Source: a virus. Taken from it: 64,000 nt of DNA. Made by a program: the position numbers and the translations under genes. Under the pieces are notes generated by a model, which saw only the letters and a list, made by a program, of their open reading frames with translations, was not told the DNA's origin and ran no database searches. The stretch covers positions 1-64,000 of IMG/VR virus record IMGVR_UViG_3300017963_000229. One strand, written 5' to 3'. Shown here in pieces: positions 1 through 8,096 of this stretch (the first letter of the stretch is position 1; every line of letters begins with the position of its first letter).

Positions 1-66
1 CCCTCTTCTTCTCCCTCTTCTTCTCCCTCTTCTTCTCCCTCTTCTTCTCCCTCTTCTTCTCCCTCT
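1..66 (-). repeat. 12-bp tandem repeat coding for EEGE units
   Basis: Five full copies and one partial copy of a 12-bp unit (plus strand ccctcttcttct) lie at the very edge of the window, inside the reading frame of the partial gene. Read on the minus strand they give an acidic Glu/Glu/Gly/Glu repeat. The array continues beyond base 1, so its length is unknown. Copy-number changes would stay in frame. Confidence 0.9.
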
Positions 67-1007
67 TCTCTTTTTAATTCTTCCGCAATACTCCACGCGC
101 CGTGTTCTGTAATTTCAACTTCATCACCATAAAAATATTTCCTATCCTTACTATCAATATAATCATCGTTAAAGATAACAATATCTCCAGGAATGGGTAC
201 ACCTTTTTTTCTTAACTGCTCATATTCACCAATATTGTCTAATATATGTTTTCTAATCTCCCTAGCACGGATCCTTTCAGGAGTATCTTCATTTTTAAAC
301 ACGTCAATCATATTAATATGTTGCTTACTTAAAAACAACGCCTGAGTAGGTTCATAATGATGGATAGTGCTTGTTCCGTAATCAATAATTCCACCAATAC
401 CTAAAGATGTTAATATCGATGACCAAATTTTCGGATTATCATCAGCAAGATATCTAGTAAAAGCATACATCCTTCTTGTAGTATTATTAATCGACGCAAT
501 ACTAAGTCCTAATTTTTTCGAAATTTTATCAATTCTTTTTTGAAATCTTTCTTCTTGATCACTCTTAAAATATTCCCTAAATTTATTATAATTACCTGTT
601 TTATATTTATTAAATTTGTTATCGGTAAATAATTTATCAATAAATCTACCATACTCTTTTTCGGTCAATGAAGACATGTCTCTAGACATCTCTAATATTT
701 TTCTTCCAGGTTGCTGACTGAAAAGAAAAACATATTTATAATCACTTGCATAAGGTATTTTACCCTCCTTAAAATCAGAATATAACTGTTTTAAAGGATA
801 AGCATAAATAGCCGCAGGTGTTGCATGTTTAGTACGAGGATTAATACCAAGCTTATTAATTCGACTAAAATGAATAAAATAACCAGGCTTATCAGCATAA
901 TACCCAAGCTTGTCAATTACCCTTGGAACAATTATTCCTCGCTTTTTCGCTACAGTTATTTCGCTAAGATACTTTCTTAATTTGATATTTGTATTATAAA
1001 TATTCAT
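1..1007 (-). CDS. Unrecognised candidate packaged protein, C-terminus beyond window
   Basis: This open frame runs from an ATG at 1007 off the left edge without a stop, giving at least 335 residues; the C-terminus is outside the window. Residues 1-23 form a leader with YLSE at residues 13-16, almost identical to the leader of the next gene upstream (994-1467). Residues about 40-75 contain FIHFSRINKLGINP followed by TPAAIYAYPL, a pattern I have the impression of having seen in other phage proteins but cannot tie to a function. The visible end, from about residue 312, is a (Glu-Glu-Gly-Glu)n run. The start overlaps the end of the upstream gene by 14 bases. I infer a virion-packaged protein because of the leader; the function is unknown. 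Confidence 0.72.
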   Translation of the reverse strand, partial: MNIYNTNIKLRKYLSEITVAKKRGIIVPRVIDKLGYYADKPGYFIHFSRINKLGINPRTKHATPAAIYAYPLKQLYSDFKEGKIPYASDYKYVFLFSQQPGRKILEMSRDMSSLTEKEYGRFIDKLFTDNKFNKYKTGNYNKFREYFKSDQEERFQKRIDKISKKLGLSIASINNTTRRMYAFTRYLADDNPKIWSSILTSLGIGGIIDYGTSTIHHYEPTQALFLSKQHINMIDVFKNEDTPERIRAREIRKHILDNIGEYEQLRKKGVPIPGDIVIFNDDYIDSKDRKYFYGDEVEITEHGAWSIAEELKREEGEEEGEEEGEEEGEEEGEEE

Positions 1008-1011
1008 TTTT
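951..1011 (-). repeat. Leader duplication, copy 1 (N-terminal targeting sequence)
   Basis: This 61-bp block covers the start codon and first roughly 20 codons of the partial gene. It matches 1411-1471 with about five mismatches, a period of 460 bp. Outside the block the two proteins are unrelated, so the leader has been duplicated or exchanged on its own. Confidence 0.85.
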
Positions 1012-1467
1012 TACATCTCTTTCTATAATGGAAACAGGAATTAATATTTTAGGATTTAAAATCTGATTTCCAACAGTACTTTGAATACCTTTCCCAACTA
1101 AAACACCATCAAAATCTTTATCTTTAGCAGTTTTTAGCCACCTATTAACAGCATTTTCAAGATTTTCTCCTTGTCGAACACTTGAAGGAAAAGACCTCTT
1201 TAAAAATTTAGCCCCTTTAATAATTTTTACCTTTATTACAGTATCCCCATACGGCTCTGCATATTGAAATTCATCAGCCAAAGATATTGTTTTTATTTTA
1301 TAATTATGAGTTCTTATATCTTTTGAATCTCTAGCCAACTTAAAACCTTCCTTTAATATTTTTTCAGCACGATCACGACTAGTCGCATGAAATTGAAATT
1401 TAAACTTTGCTGCAGTTATTTCACTAAGATATTTTTTTAATTTGATATTTGTATTATAAATGTTCAT
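994..1467 (-). CDS. ADP-ribosyltransferase-like candidate packaged effector
   Basis: This 157-residue protein has the leader with YLSE at residues 13-16. From residue 25 it reads FQFHATSRDRAEKILKEGF, then ISLADEFQYAEPYG at 61-74, then DFDGVLVGKG and NQILNPKILIPV near the end. That order (H-x-T/S start, helix, ser-rich strand with YG, DFDGV, NP-K-x-I-x-P) is what I associate with ADP-ribosyltransferase-like folds of the RNA 2'-phosphotransferase or toxin type. The usual acidic catalytic residue before the last NP strand reads as Gln, so activity is not assured. It overlaps its upstream neighbour by an ATGA junction. I infer delivery with the DNA and modification of a host target; the family assignment is by pattern only. 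Confidence 0.55.
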   Translation of the reverse strand: MNIYNTNIKLKKYLSEITAAKFKFQFHATSRDRAEKILKEGFKLARDSKDIRTHNYKIKTISLADEFQYAEPYGDTVIKVKIIKGAKFLKRSFPSSVRQGENLENAVNRWLKTAKDKDFDGVLVGKGIQSTVGNQILNPKILIPVSIIERDVKNEYL

Positions 1468-1471
1468 TTTT
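1411..1471 (-). repeat. Leader duplication, copy 2
   Basis: Second copy of the 61-bp leader block at 951-1011. It covers the start of the ART-like gene and includes the codons for the YLSE motif. Confidence 0.85.
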
Positions 1472-1898
1472 GGTTTTCCATGCTTTTAAAATGCGTTACC
1501 TGTCTAATAGTCATCTCTTTTACACCCTCGCTCATTTTGTCAACACTTTTTCTCAACTCAACATGACTGTCGTTCATTTTCATAAGAAGGTTATTCAAAT
1601 TGCCAATCGCCGAACCTAGCTGTTTTAATGACTCATCCATGGACCTTCTGACATACCAAACTGGAACACCGTCCTCATCTCTTACATTATGCAACTCTGA
1701 CAGCTTCTCAGATTCTTTTGATATTTTTTTAATCATATCAGACGTACTATATACTGTATTCTCTATTTTTGTAAGATTTCCATTCTGTTTATTGTTACCA
1801 CCAGGAACAAACCTGTTAATCATAACTTTTAATACTTCAATTAAACCTAAAGCTACAACTATTATACCGCCCATGGCAGTATAATCAACAACTTGCAT
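1464..1898 (-). CDS. N-terminally anchored coiled-coil membrane protein
   Basis: This protein has 144 residues. Residues 9-27 form one hydrophobic segment (GGIIVVALGLIEVLKVMI), and the rest is helical and charged with heptad-like spacing, including GVPVWYVRRSMDESL near residues 77-91. The start at 1898 is set by AAGGAG seven bases upstream. The architecture is like phage XhlA/holin-accessory or inner-membrane spanin proteins, but there is no diagnostic motif. It shares a four-base ATGA overlap with the downstream ART-like gene, so the two are translationally coupled. Lysis or membrane-related function is an inference. Confidence 0.6.
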   Translation of the reverse strand: MQVVDYTAMGGIIVVALGLIEVLKVMINRFVPGGNNKQNGNLTKIENTVYSTSDMIKKISKESEKLSELHNVRDEDGVPVWYVRRSMDESLKQLGSAIGNLNNLLMKMNDSHVELRKSVDKMSEGVKEMTIRQVTHFKSMENQK

Positions 1899-1991
1899 AT
1901 TTTCACTCCTTAACCAACTCCCCTTTTTTAATAATCACAACAGATCACAAATAAAATCACTTATAATTGAATATTCCAACTTTTTTAAAAT

Positions 1992-2840
1992 CTAATTCAC
2001 TGCTTCATATCTTAATTCAGGACTTAATTCTTTTATTTTCTTCTGTATAAATTCATCCACTTCTGTGTAAACCATTTTTAAAATCCTCTTCTTATTTTTA
2101 TCATTTAAATATTTATATATCTCATTCCATATACTGCTAACTTTTTTTAACCCAAACCCATCTGCAGACAATAAACTATCTCTATACAACCTCCAATCAA
2201 GTTCATCATATGGATATTCACTTTTTAATCCGCTTTTTACAAATTTATCAATATCGTCCATAACTTCATCTATTATCATTCTCCCAAATGCCGTTACTTC
2301 CCACTTATCATTATAGTACTTATAAAGATAATCAGGATCGCCTTCTTTATATTTTAACCTATAATACATTGAACTCGGAATTAAAAGCCTATCATAAACA
2401 TGTACAAATTCATGAACTAGATTCCCTTCAAGCTCCTTTCTGAAAAAATCCCCGATATAAAATGAAACATCTTTCTTTCTGTCTAAGGTAACATTTATAA
2501 CAGGAACTATAACGCCTTTACGTAACAGTTTCCACCCAGTAGTCATCTTGTCTTTTGGCTCATATTCACTCTTAATTGTAAAATATACTCTTACTAAATC
2601 GCCAGTCTTAGGATGTTTTATGTTAATAAAATTATCCTTTCTCGCACCCCTTATCCCATACATTGCACGGATATGATTGTAAAAACCATTCTTATCACTA
2701 AACTTTTTTGCAGCATTGGTTAATAGATTGATAATTTTATACGATAATTCTTTTATATATGCACGTTCTATACGCATTGCTCGCGCTTCAATAAGATATA
2801 AATATCCACCAATTTGTTCTGATACTTGTTTTATGTTCAT
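1992..2840 (-). CDS. Zinc metallopeptidase (HEFVH), candidate packaged protein
   Basis: This protein has 282 residues. The zinc-binding motif HEFVH is at residues 143-147 and a likely third ligand, Glu181, sits in KWEVTAFGR, the spacing of a gluzincin. The leader ends in YLYLIE at residues 13-18. The start at 2840 follows AGG and six bases. The N-terminal half has no recognised domain. A function as a peptidase that cuts a host or virion protein follows from the motif; the target is unknown. A stretch of about 90 bases without a gene separates it from the gene upstream in the window (1464-1898), so it is the last gene before a short spacer. Confidence 0.68.
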   Translation of the reverse strand: MNIKQVSEQIGGYLYLIEARAMRIERAYIKELSYKIINLLTNAAKKFSDKNGFYNHIRAMYGIRGARKDNFINIKHPKTGDLVRVYFTIKSEYEPKDKMTTGWKLLRKGVIVPVINVTLDRKKDVSFYIGDFFRKELEGNLVHEFVHVYDRLLIPSSMYYRLKYKEGDPDYLYKYYNDKWEVTAFGRMIIDEVMDDIDKFVKSGLKSEYPYDELDWRLYRDSLLSADGFGLKKVSSIWNEIYKYLNDKNKKRILKMVYTEVDEFIQKKIKELSPELRYEAVN

Positions 2841-2864
2841 TTTTAACCTAAAAATAAAATATTG

Positions 2865-3395
2865 CTAAGCTTCGTCGATTATTTTTACAAAAATCTTATT
2901 ATCTCTCATCAGATCTAATAAATCCCACGGCGCAAACGCCTCAGGACTAATATTTCTAAACATATCCAAATCTAAATAACGTAAATACCACGCTATAGTT
3001 TCAGAACACATCATTGCATTAACCGTACACCCTTCACGTCTCTCCATCCTTATTCCAAACCATTTACGAAACAACGTATACCATCCCGCAATAAACATCC
3101 CTCCATAATCATATCCAGAGTCAAGATGCCTCCCTAATTGTCTTGCCGCAGATAGCGCTCTTGAATGAGAAACAATATATTCAGCCAATATAATATTTTT
3201 CTTCAAAAAACTTTTTTTTGTCTGTCGATGCACACCCCAATGATTGGAATGAAATATTGTAGGAATATTTATTTTCTCGTCTTGATAACTTAAAAATGCA
3301 TGACTAACTTTCGATCTTCCAGCAAATTCTATAAGTTTTGATACCGGATGTGAACTAGTAGATAATCCAATTGTTATTTTGTCATTCTTGCTCAT
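2865..3395 (-). CDS. Permuted papain-like (NlpC/P60-type) cysteine protein
   Basis: This protein has 176 residues. It begins with a strand, IGLSTSSH, then KVSHAFL with His32, and later SGYDYGGMFIAGW and MMCSETIAWYL with Cys130. A histidine early and a cysteine late, in SH and CSE contexts, is the order seen in permuted papain-like proteins of the YiiX/NlpC-P60 group. Members act as amidases or hydrolases; in phages they are found as cell-wall or unassigned enzymes. No leader with L-x-E and no signal peptide is present. It overlaps the membrane protein gene upstream by 14 bases, so the pair is probably co-translated. A role as a muralytic or lysis enzyme is possible but not shown. Confidence 0.55.
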   Translation of the reverse strand: MSKNDKITIGLSTSSHPVSKLIEFAGRSKVSHAFLSYQDEKINIPTIFHSNHWGVHRQTKKSFLKKNIILAEYIVSHSRALSAARQLGRHLDSGYDYGGMFIAGWYTLFRKWFGIRMERREGCTVNAMMCSETIAWYLRYLDLDMFRNISPEAFAPWDLLDLMRDNKIFVKIIDEA

Positions 3396-3702
3396 TTTCT
3401 TTCTTCGCCTTTAAACCAATTATAAAACCTATAATCCCACCAATAAAATTAGATACCAAATCACCCACCCACGAATTCATAAAAACCTCATTAGTCGCGC
3501 CATTAATATACGGCCTAGCAATAAAATGTTCAAACAATTCCCACATAACACCGCAAGCCGTTATAACAAGTATTAAATATCTCCATTTTGTAGTAATAAA
3601 TACTAATGACGCCCCCAAAAATAAATAAAACGCAAAATGGACTATACTCCACAAATCAAATAAACTTTCCATGAAAATTATAAATTCGAAATAGCTAATC
3701 AT
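3382..3702 (-). CDS. Small integral membrane protein, three predicted segments
   Basis: This protein has 106 residues. Hydrophobic segments lie at about 18-37, 42-60 and 82-98, with WELFEHF between the second and third, and a charged C-terminus KAKKENEQE. The start at 3702 is set by GGAG six bases upstream and sits just after the previous stop. It is co-oriented and overlapping with the cysteine-protein gene, a pairing that would suit a holin with an endolysin. VanZ/DUF2238-like proteins share the short polytopic layout. Neither assignment has a diagnostic motif. Confidence 0.55.
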   Translation of the reverse strand: MISYFEFIIFMESLFDLWSIVHFAFYLFLGASLVFITTKWRYLILVITACGVMWELFEHFIARPYINGATNEVFMNSWVGDLVSNFIGGIIGFIIGLKAKKENEQE

Positions 3703-3703
3703 C

Positions 3704-4057
3704 CTAATCTCCAGCCAAATCAGCTATCTTAGAGTCAATTTCAGATATTTTATCTAATAAGTCATTTTTTTCTTTGTTCAATTTTGTTATTTTAGAAGAT
3801 TTATCAATTTTTTTAATGGCCAACTCTCTAATTTCACCATAATTATCACCATTAACAAAACCCTTAACATCGTCAACCGCATTTTCTACAACATCTTCAT
3901 ATGTGCCCTCAGCAGCACAAAGAAAAACAGGTGGTTTATACCCAGCCGACATTACGCTTCGTTTTGTCGGAGCTGAGTAAATTCCCCAGATACTATATTT
4001 ATTTAATGTATATTTTTTGCTACTTATTATTTTATCAGCTATTTCAATATTTTTCAT
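3704..4057 (-). CDS. Unrecognised 117-residue protein with C-terminal coiled coil
   Basis: I place the start at 4057 because GAGGAA lies nine bases upstream; a longer frame to 4108 would overlap the gene before it and lacks such a site. The N-terminal half contains YSIWGIYSAPTKRSVMSAGY and PPVFLCAAEGTYEDVVENAV; the C-terminal third is a heptad-like helix rich in Lys, Ile and Asp. I do not recognise the family. It sits between virion surface proteins and membrane proteins and may be either. Confidence 0.5.
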   Translation of the reverse strand: MKNIEIADKIISSKKYTLNKYSIWGIYSAPTKRSVMSAGYKPPVFLCAAEGTYEDVVENAVDDVKGFVNGDNYGEIRELAIKKIDKSSKITKLNKEKNDLLDKISEIDSKIADLAGD

Positions 4058-4079
4058 TGTTAAAAATTCCTCATTGTTG

Positions 4080-5024
4080 TTAGCTAGAATAATATCTTGC
4101 GCTAACAATCATCCAGCTAATTTCAACTGTATGCGAGCCGCTAGTATATAATTCTACTTTACCTTTCCATTGAGGTAACAGTTTTTTAGGCAAAACTCCC
4201 GCAAACGTATCAGACATATGTCCACTGCCTATCATATGCCCAATATTTAAATATACCGTACTATACGCAATATCTGATAAATGAATGTTCCCGTCACCAC
4301 CAACAGCAGCTGTTATATTACCTTCACCAGAATTAGGCCAATCCCAGTTCCAGTACCCAGTACTATCCGATGATATAATTGGTATTCCATCAGCTAAAGT
4401 TAAATCATGTGTTCCATCGCCAGCAGCAGGTACAATTATGTTGCTAACAATGTTTACATTGCCCTCGTTGGAGCCATTTTCTGTTACTGGGGTTGCCGGA
4501 ATAGATACATACATAGTAATATGATCTTCTTTTTTCATACCACTATACCAGATTTCACCACCACCTAATTGTACCCAATCTCTAAAGAAAAATTCCACTG
4601 TAGTAGTGCCAGTTGATGTTCTACTTGTATAAAATTGTGTCCCATCTCCAATATTCGACGCGGTATCTCCACGACCAGCGACATAGAGATTTAAATTCTC
4701 TTCATAAGCGTTAAGCGTTTGAATTATTTTTCCATCATGTGCTCTTGGAACAGGTTTTAACGAGCAACATCCAGCCACTCTTAATATAGCATCATCATAA
4801 AAAGACACTGAGGTTGAATCAGACTGAAAATTAGTATTCCAATCACTATAATCACTACTGTTAATATTGTTATTAACCATAGAGATCAATACAGCAGAAC
4901 TAGATCCAGAAAAAATAATTATATTTCCATTATCCTCACTCAAATGATATACAGCAAAACCATATGCATTAACAGCCTGCTTCCATAATTCATAGGATAA
5001 CGTCATATGTCGTGTTGGTAACAT
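4080..5024 (-). CDS. Virion surface or tail-fibre protein, unrecognised
   Basis: This protein has 314 residues, rich in Ser, Thr, Gly, Asn and aromatic residues, with alternating short strands typical of beta-structured phage fibre or decoration proteins. It has one Cys-Cys pair (AGCCSLKP) and a glycine-rich middle. There is no signal peptide or membrane segment. The start at 5024 follows AAGG seven bases upstream. It is the last of a run of co-directional structural genes (4080-10942). No named family is recognised. Confidence 0.55.
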   Translation of the reverse strand: MLPTRHMTLSYELWKQAVNAYGFAVYHLSEDNGNIIIFSGSSSAVLISMVNNNINSSDYSDWNTNFQSDSTSVSFYDDAILRVAGCCSLKPVPRAHDGKIIQTLNAYEENLNLYVAGRGDTASNIGDGTQFYTSRTSTGTTTVEFFFRDWVQLGGGEIWYSGMKKEDHITMYVSIPATPVTENGSNEGNVNIVSNIIVPAAGDGTHDLTLADGIPIISSDSTGYWNWDWPNSGEGNITAAVGGDGNIHLSDIAYSTVYLNIGHMIGSGHMSDTFAGVLPKKLLPQWKGKVELYTSGSHTVEISWMIVSARYYSS

Positions 5025-5033
5025 CTTTAAACC

Positions 5034-5477
5034 TTACGATGGAATATCTTCCAAATATGCCTGAATTTCTACATCAACTTCATGGTCAGATCCAGAAGTC
5101 AATTTTGTTCTTCTTACAACTATTTTATCACTGCCATCACCATGTAAATCCGTACCGTTTCGTGATTTACTAATATCTGCAAAAAATCTTGAATACGGAT
5201 TCCCACTGTTAACGTGTACCCTTGCAATTACATATTCTGTTCCATTATCATAAATTACTTCAACTCTAGATCCTTTTCCTGATGAATCTCTAGATGAACT
5301 AATAAAAATGGCTTGAATCCTTAAAACTTTTCCATTAGGAATTACATAATCAGTATTATGTGGCGAATTGTTATTGTTAATAATCAACGGATCATCAGCA
5401 TAAATATTAACTGATGTTGTTCCGTTCGGCTGAAATGGAGGATAAGTTGTTACTGGAGGTCCTATCAGTTGTGTCAT
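5034..5477 (-). CDS. Small beta-rich virion protein
   Basis: The start at 5477 is clear: AGGAGG lies seven bases upstream and the ATG overlaps the previous stop as TAATG; the longer frame to 5495 would pass through the ribosome site. The 147 residues read as a beta-sandwich: TTSVNIYADDPLIINN, VLRIQAIFISSSRDS, RVEVIYDNGTEYVIARVHV and DVEIQAYLEDI. Similar small proteins accompany tail-fibre genes in many phages and are taken as decoration or fibre-cap proteins. Function inferred from context only. Confidence 0.55.
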   Translation of the reverse strand: MTQLIGPPVTTYPPFQPNGTTSVNIYADDPLIINNNNSPHNTDYVIPNGKVLRIQAIFISSSRDSSGKGSRVEVIYDNGTEYVIARVHVNSGNPYSRFFADISKSRNGTDLHGDGSDKIVVRRTKLTSGSDHEVDVEIQAYLEDIPS

Positions 5478-7153
5478 TACCGAACCTCCTGCCAAGTTAA
5501 GGAAGCACGCATGTTTGTGGTACCACCAGTGTTTTTTTCGTTTCTACACATAACAGTTAATACATCAACATCAGTAGAAAATGCTTTCATTCGTAGCGCT
5601 CGACTGAACGCATTAAATATTCTAGAAAAATCAAGTTCTACCGCATCGATAGCATTAGGTAACATACCTCTTAATAGAGTTACACCGCCACTTAATGCTG
5701 TTGCTGCCGTATCATATTGGGCAACAGATTCAGCATTAACAGTTCCCCATGATGCAGCTGTTAATGTCCCATTAAGCACGATTCGATAACTTGCTCTTGC
5801 TCCATCTGTAGATACTGTAGCGAATATGGGTATCATTACCATCCTATTATCAATCCCATTAAATGTAGTATTTGGCCTTATTGATAAAATTGGTGTTTCA
5901 GTAATACCAATAATAACATCGTCAGGATTATATGCACCAAAAGTATACTCGGGCAATTCATCTCCACCCTCAATGCTCACTGATGCGCAAATAAATGTAA
6001 AACCACCAGTAGCTGAAGTTCCATCGTTAACAACCTCCCATGATAACGGAAGCACAGCAGTTTTCATATATGGGGCTGTAAAAGTATTAGGATTATCAAG
6101 TCTGTGAACTAAAACACCATCAATATAAAAAGAGACAATGCCAGCCCCTAACCATTGGAGTGTAATTTCCCAAATATTGGCCTTTGTGTAATCAATATTT
6201 ATCCCAGAACCACCATTGCCATCCATAACATCTTTATTCCAAGATGCTTGGGCTATTTTAGTATCTACTGCTGACCCACTAGTAGATGTTCTGCTAACAA
6301 CATAAATTATCCCTCCGCTTTGTTCAAAAAACAATCCATCGTTATCGTCGAATATTCCCCATCTTCTAATTTGATTCGTTTGTCCACTATCAGAGCAATA
6401 ACCACTAATACGTGTTAAAATAGATCTTCCAGCTTGATATCTGAAATAGTTATTAGTTCTTAATCTTGCTTCGTCTCCGTCTGTTCCACCCACTTGCAAT
6501 TTAATTGCACTTTGCAAAGGGAGATGTGTTATTGTTCCTCCTCCAGATATATCCGTATCATACCAATAATCATCTAATTCATATTTATTGACATAGTTAC
6601 CAACCAAATAAGGACTAGCAACTCTTGTTTCACTAAATCCTGTAATATTTGTCTCACTGCCTGCTGTAATTACTTCTCCGCTAGAGGTTGTTTTTACAAA
6701 TTGCGATTTGCCTAACGGGTCTTTACCCGCCATTATTTTTCCATGTGTATTTGTTGGTATATCGGTATTATCTTTTACAGGTAATTGAACAGGACTAGCA
6801 TCATCATCGAATTCTGTAAACCTAGCTGCACCGCCTCCAGAAATGAGAATAATATCTGTCCCATCACTTATATTAACTTTGCCAACTATATTAGTACCAG
6901 CAGGTAACGCATCGGTAATTTTTTTAATTCCATCAGTATCTTTAATAGAATCAAGAACCCCGTCAATTGTTCCTAATTTGGTATCAACATTCGAAAGAGT
7001 ATCTTCAGTAGATGGATTAATCTGTGCACCACTAGCATTAAGAAGTTTACCTATCTGTTGAATCCGGTAAATCGTTCCATCCAATATTACTCCAACAGCA
7101 TTTCCGTCATCATCTGTAATATATGATGCCTGTAATGATTTTGTAGCTCCCAT
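5477..7153 (-). CDS. Tail-fibre or receptor-binding type virion protein
   Basis: This protein has 558 residues. The N-terminal 160 residues hold a thin helical/strand region (TLSNVDTKLGTIDGVLDSIK) followed by a linker. Residues about 200-400 match a domain I know from many phage virion proteins: YFRYQAGR, RRWGIFDDNDGLFFEQ, ASWNKD, then NIWEITLQWLGAGIVSFYI and YMKTAVLPL. The C-terminal 150 residues are another beta domain ending AFSTDVDVLTVM. Start at 7153 has GGAG upstream and a TAATG overlap with the previous gene. It probably forms a virion surface or fibre component; no enzyme signature is seen. Confidence 0.62.
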   Translation of the reverse strand: MGATKSLQASYITDDDGNAVGVILDGTIYRIQQIGKLLNASGAQINPSTEDTLSNVDTKLGTIDGVLDSIKDTDGIKKITDALPAGTNIVGKVNISDGTDIILISGGGAARFTEFDDDASPVQLPVKDNTDIPTNTHGKIMAGKDPLGKSQFVKTTSSGEVITAGSETNITGFSETRVASPYLVGNYVNKYELDDYWYDTDISGGGTITHLPLQSAIKLQVGGTDGDEARLRTNNYFRYQAGRSILTRISGYCSDSGQTNQIRRWGIFDDNDGLFFEQSGGIIYVVSRTSTSGSAVDTKIAQASWNKDVMDGNGGSGINIDYTKANIWEITLQWLGAGIVSFYIDGVLVHRLDNPNTFTAPYMKTAVLPLSWEVVNDGTSATGGFTFICASVSIEGGDELPEYTFGAYNPDDVIIGITETPILSIRPNTTFNGIDNRMVMIPIFATVSTDGARASYRIVLNGTLTAASWGTVNAESVAQYDTAATALSGGVTLLRGMLPNAIDAVELDFSRIFNAFSRALRMKAFSTDVDVLTVMCRNEKNTGGTTNMRASLTWQEVR

Positions 7154-7482
7154 TAGGTAATCTCCGTACCGAAAATCGAAAACGATACCCCAATTGCATC
7201 CGTATAAACTCTCATCACATCAGTAGCTGCAAGGGTAATTCCTATGGTTGCAAAAGTCGAATCGTTTTTTAATACCTTAACATCGTAATAAATATATTGC
7301 TCAAGAGAGTCCGAAGCCCCCCCAATAGCAATTGATACCCTAACTGTTCTAGTCGCCGCAGTGCGATTGCAAATACATAATGTGGATATGACAGCAGTCG
7401 TTGACCCAGGAACAGTATACATATCTGTCAAAGTTGTTGCCGACGGGTTTGACTGTGCTAATACCTTAATCGTTTCAGCCAT
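7153..7482 (-). CDS. Small virion structural protein of a common phage family
   Basis: This protein has 109 residues: IKVLAQSNPSATTLTDMYTV, then STLCICNRTAATRTVRVSIA, then TFATIGITLAATDVMRVYT and a terminal SFSIFGTE. I recall this layout from small structural proteins found beside fibre genes in diverse phages; it is a compact beta-sandwich with no enzyme motif. It is translationally coupled to the downstream fibre gene by TAATG. A role as a fibre-attachment or decoration protein is inferred from neighbours. Confidence 0.6.
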   Translation of the reverse strand: MAETIKVLAQSNPSATTLTDMYTVPGSTTAVISTLCICNRTAATRTVRVSIAIGGASDSLEQYIYYDVKVLKNDSTFATIGITLAATDVMRVYTDAIGVSFSIFGTEIT

Positions 7483-7483
7483 T

Positions 7484-8095
7484 TTATCCCCCCATAGTTA
7501 AAAAATGCCGCCACCATCTCCCAGCCCCTGCATCAATTTTAACCACTAAGACACCGCTACCAGTGTCAACTTTTGTTAATGTTATATTGTCACCTTCTTG
7601 TAATTTATTATACAAATAATCATATGATGCATCAGCAGAGTCAACTTGAACTTTTTTATCATCCGATCCTACCGCTTGTGATAATTGCTCTAATCCTTCT
7701 TGAAGCTCACTTGAAGTTACACCATCAATATTAGTTGGATCAATGCCTACTTTAATTGCCCCGGGAGGATGTTTAAAAACTGCAGTACCCCCTGTAGAAT
7801 CTACTATAGATTCTACAACATCAACTGTCGTTTCATCTATTACGTTATCTATTGTATATGTTCCATCAGCTGCACCACCGCCTGACGTTCCGCTTAAAGT
7901 GATTAAATCATCTGATTCTGCTCTTTCATCTTTGTCGTAAAGAAGATTTATACCAGAAAATACTATTCTTTTAGTTGATGCCGTCGTAGAAACGACTGTC
8001 ACGCCTGTAGAATATGATGTTGTACCATTAGACGCTAATTCTACCGCGTCAATAAAGTCCAAATCTTTAAAATCTTCTTTTAAAAGTCCACCCAT
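7484..8095 (-). CDS. Virion protein, short modular fibre type
   Basis: This protein has 203 residues. It contains GTTSYSTGVTVVSTTASTKRI and LITLSGTSGGGAADGTYTID, a Ser/Thr/Gly beta repeat also seen in the large protein at 8999-10942 (GTYRIEAV, GTFMIQSV). The central DPTNIDGVTSSELQEGLEQLS looks like a short trimeric-fibre helix. It ends with GRWWRHFLTMGG. Probably a structural subunit working with the adjacent fibre proteins; no recognised family name. Confidence 0.5.
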   Translation of the reverse strand: MGGLLKEDFKDLDFIDAVELASNGTTSYSTGVTVVSTTASTKRIVFSGINLLYDKDERAESDDLITLSGTSGGGAADGTYTIDNVIDETTVDVVESIVDSTGGTAVFKHPPGAIKVGIDPTNIDGVTSSELQEGLEQLSQAVGSDDKKVQVDSADASYDYLYNKLQEGDNITLTKVDTGSGVLVVKIDAGAGRWWRHFLTMGG

Positions 8096-8096
8096 T

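Noticed and set aside
1-66. 12-bp repeat as a CRISPR array or microsatellite outside a gene
   Set aside because: No spacers; it lies inside an open coding frame and encodes EEGE units.
1600-1884. 94-residue plus-strand frame opposite 1464-1898
   Set aside because: Antisense shadow of a well-supported gene; no ribosome site. The same applies to other plus-strand frames opposite coding genes.
2080-2140. TATAAATA (T4 late promoter) on the minus strand at about 2110
   Set aside because: It is inside the metallopeptidase coding region, not upstream of a gene; other copies in AT-rich DNA are expected by chance.
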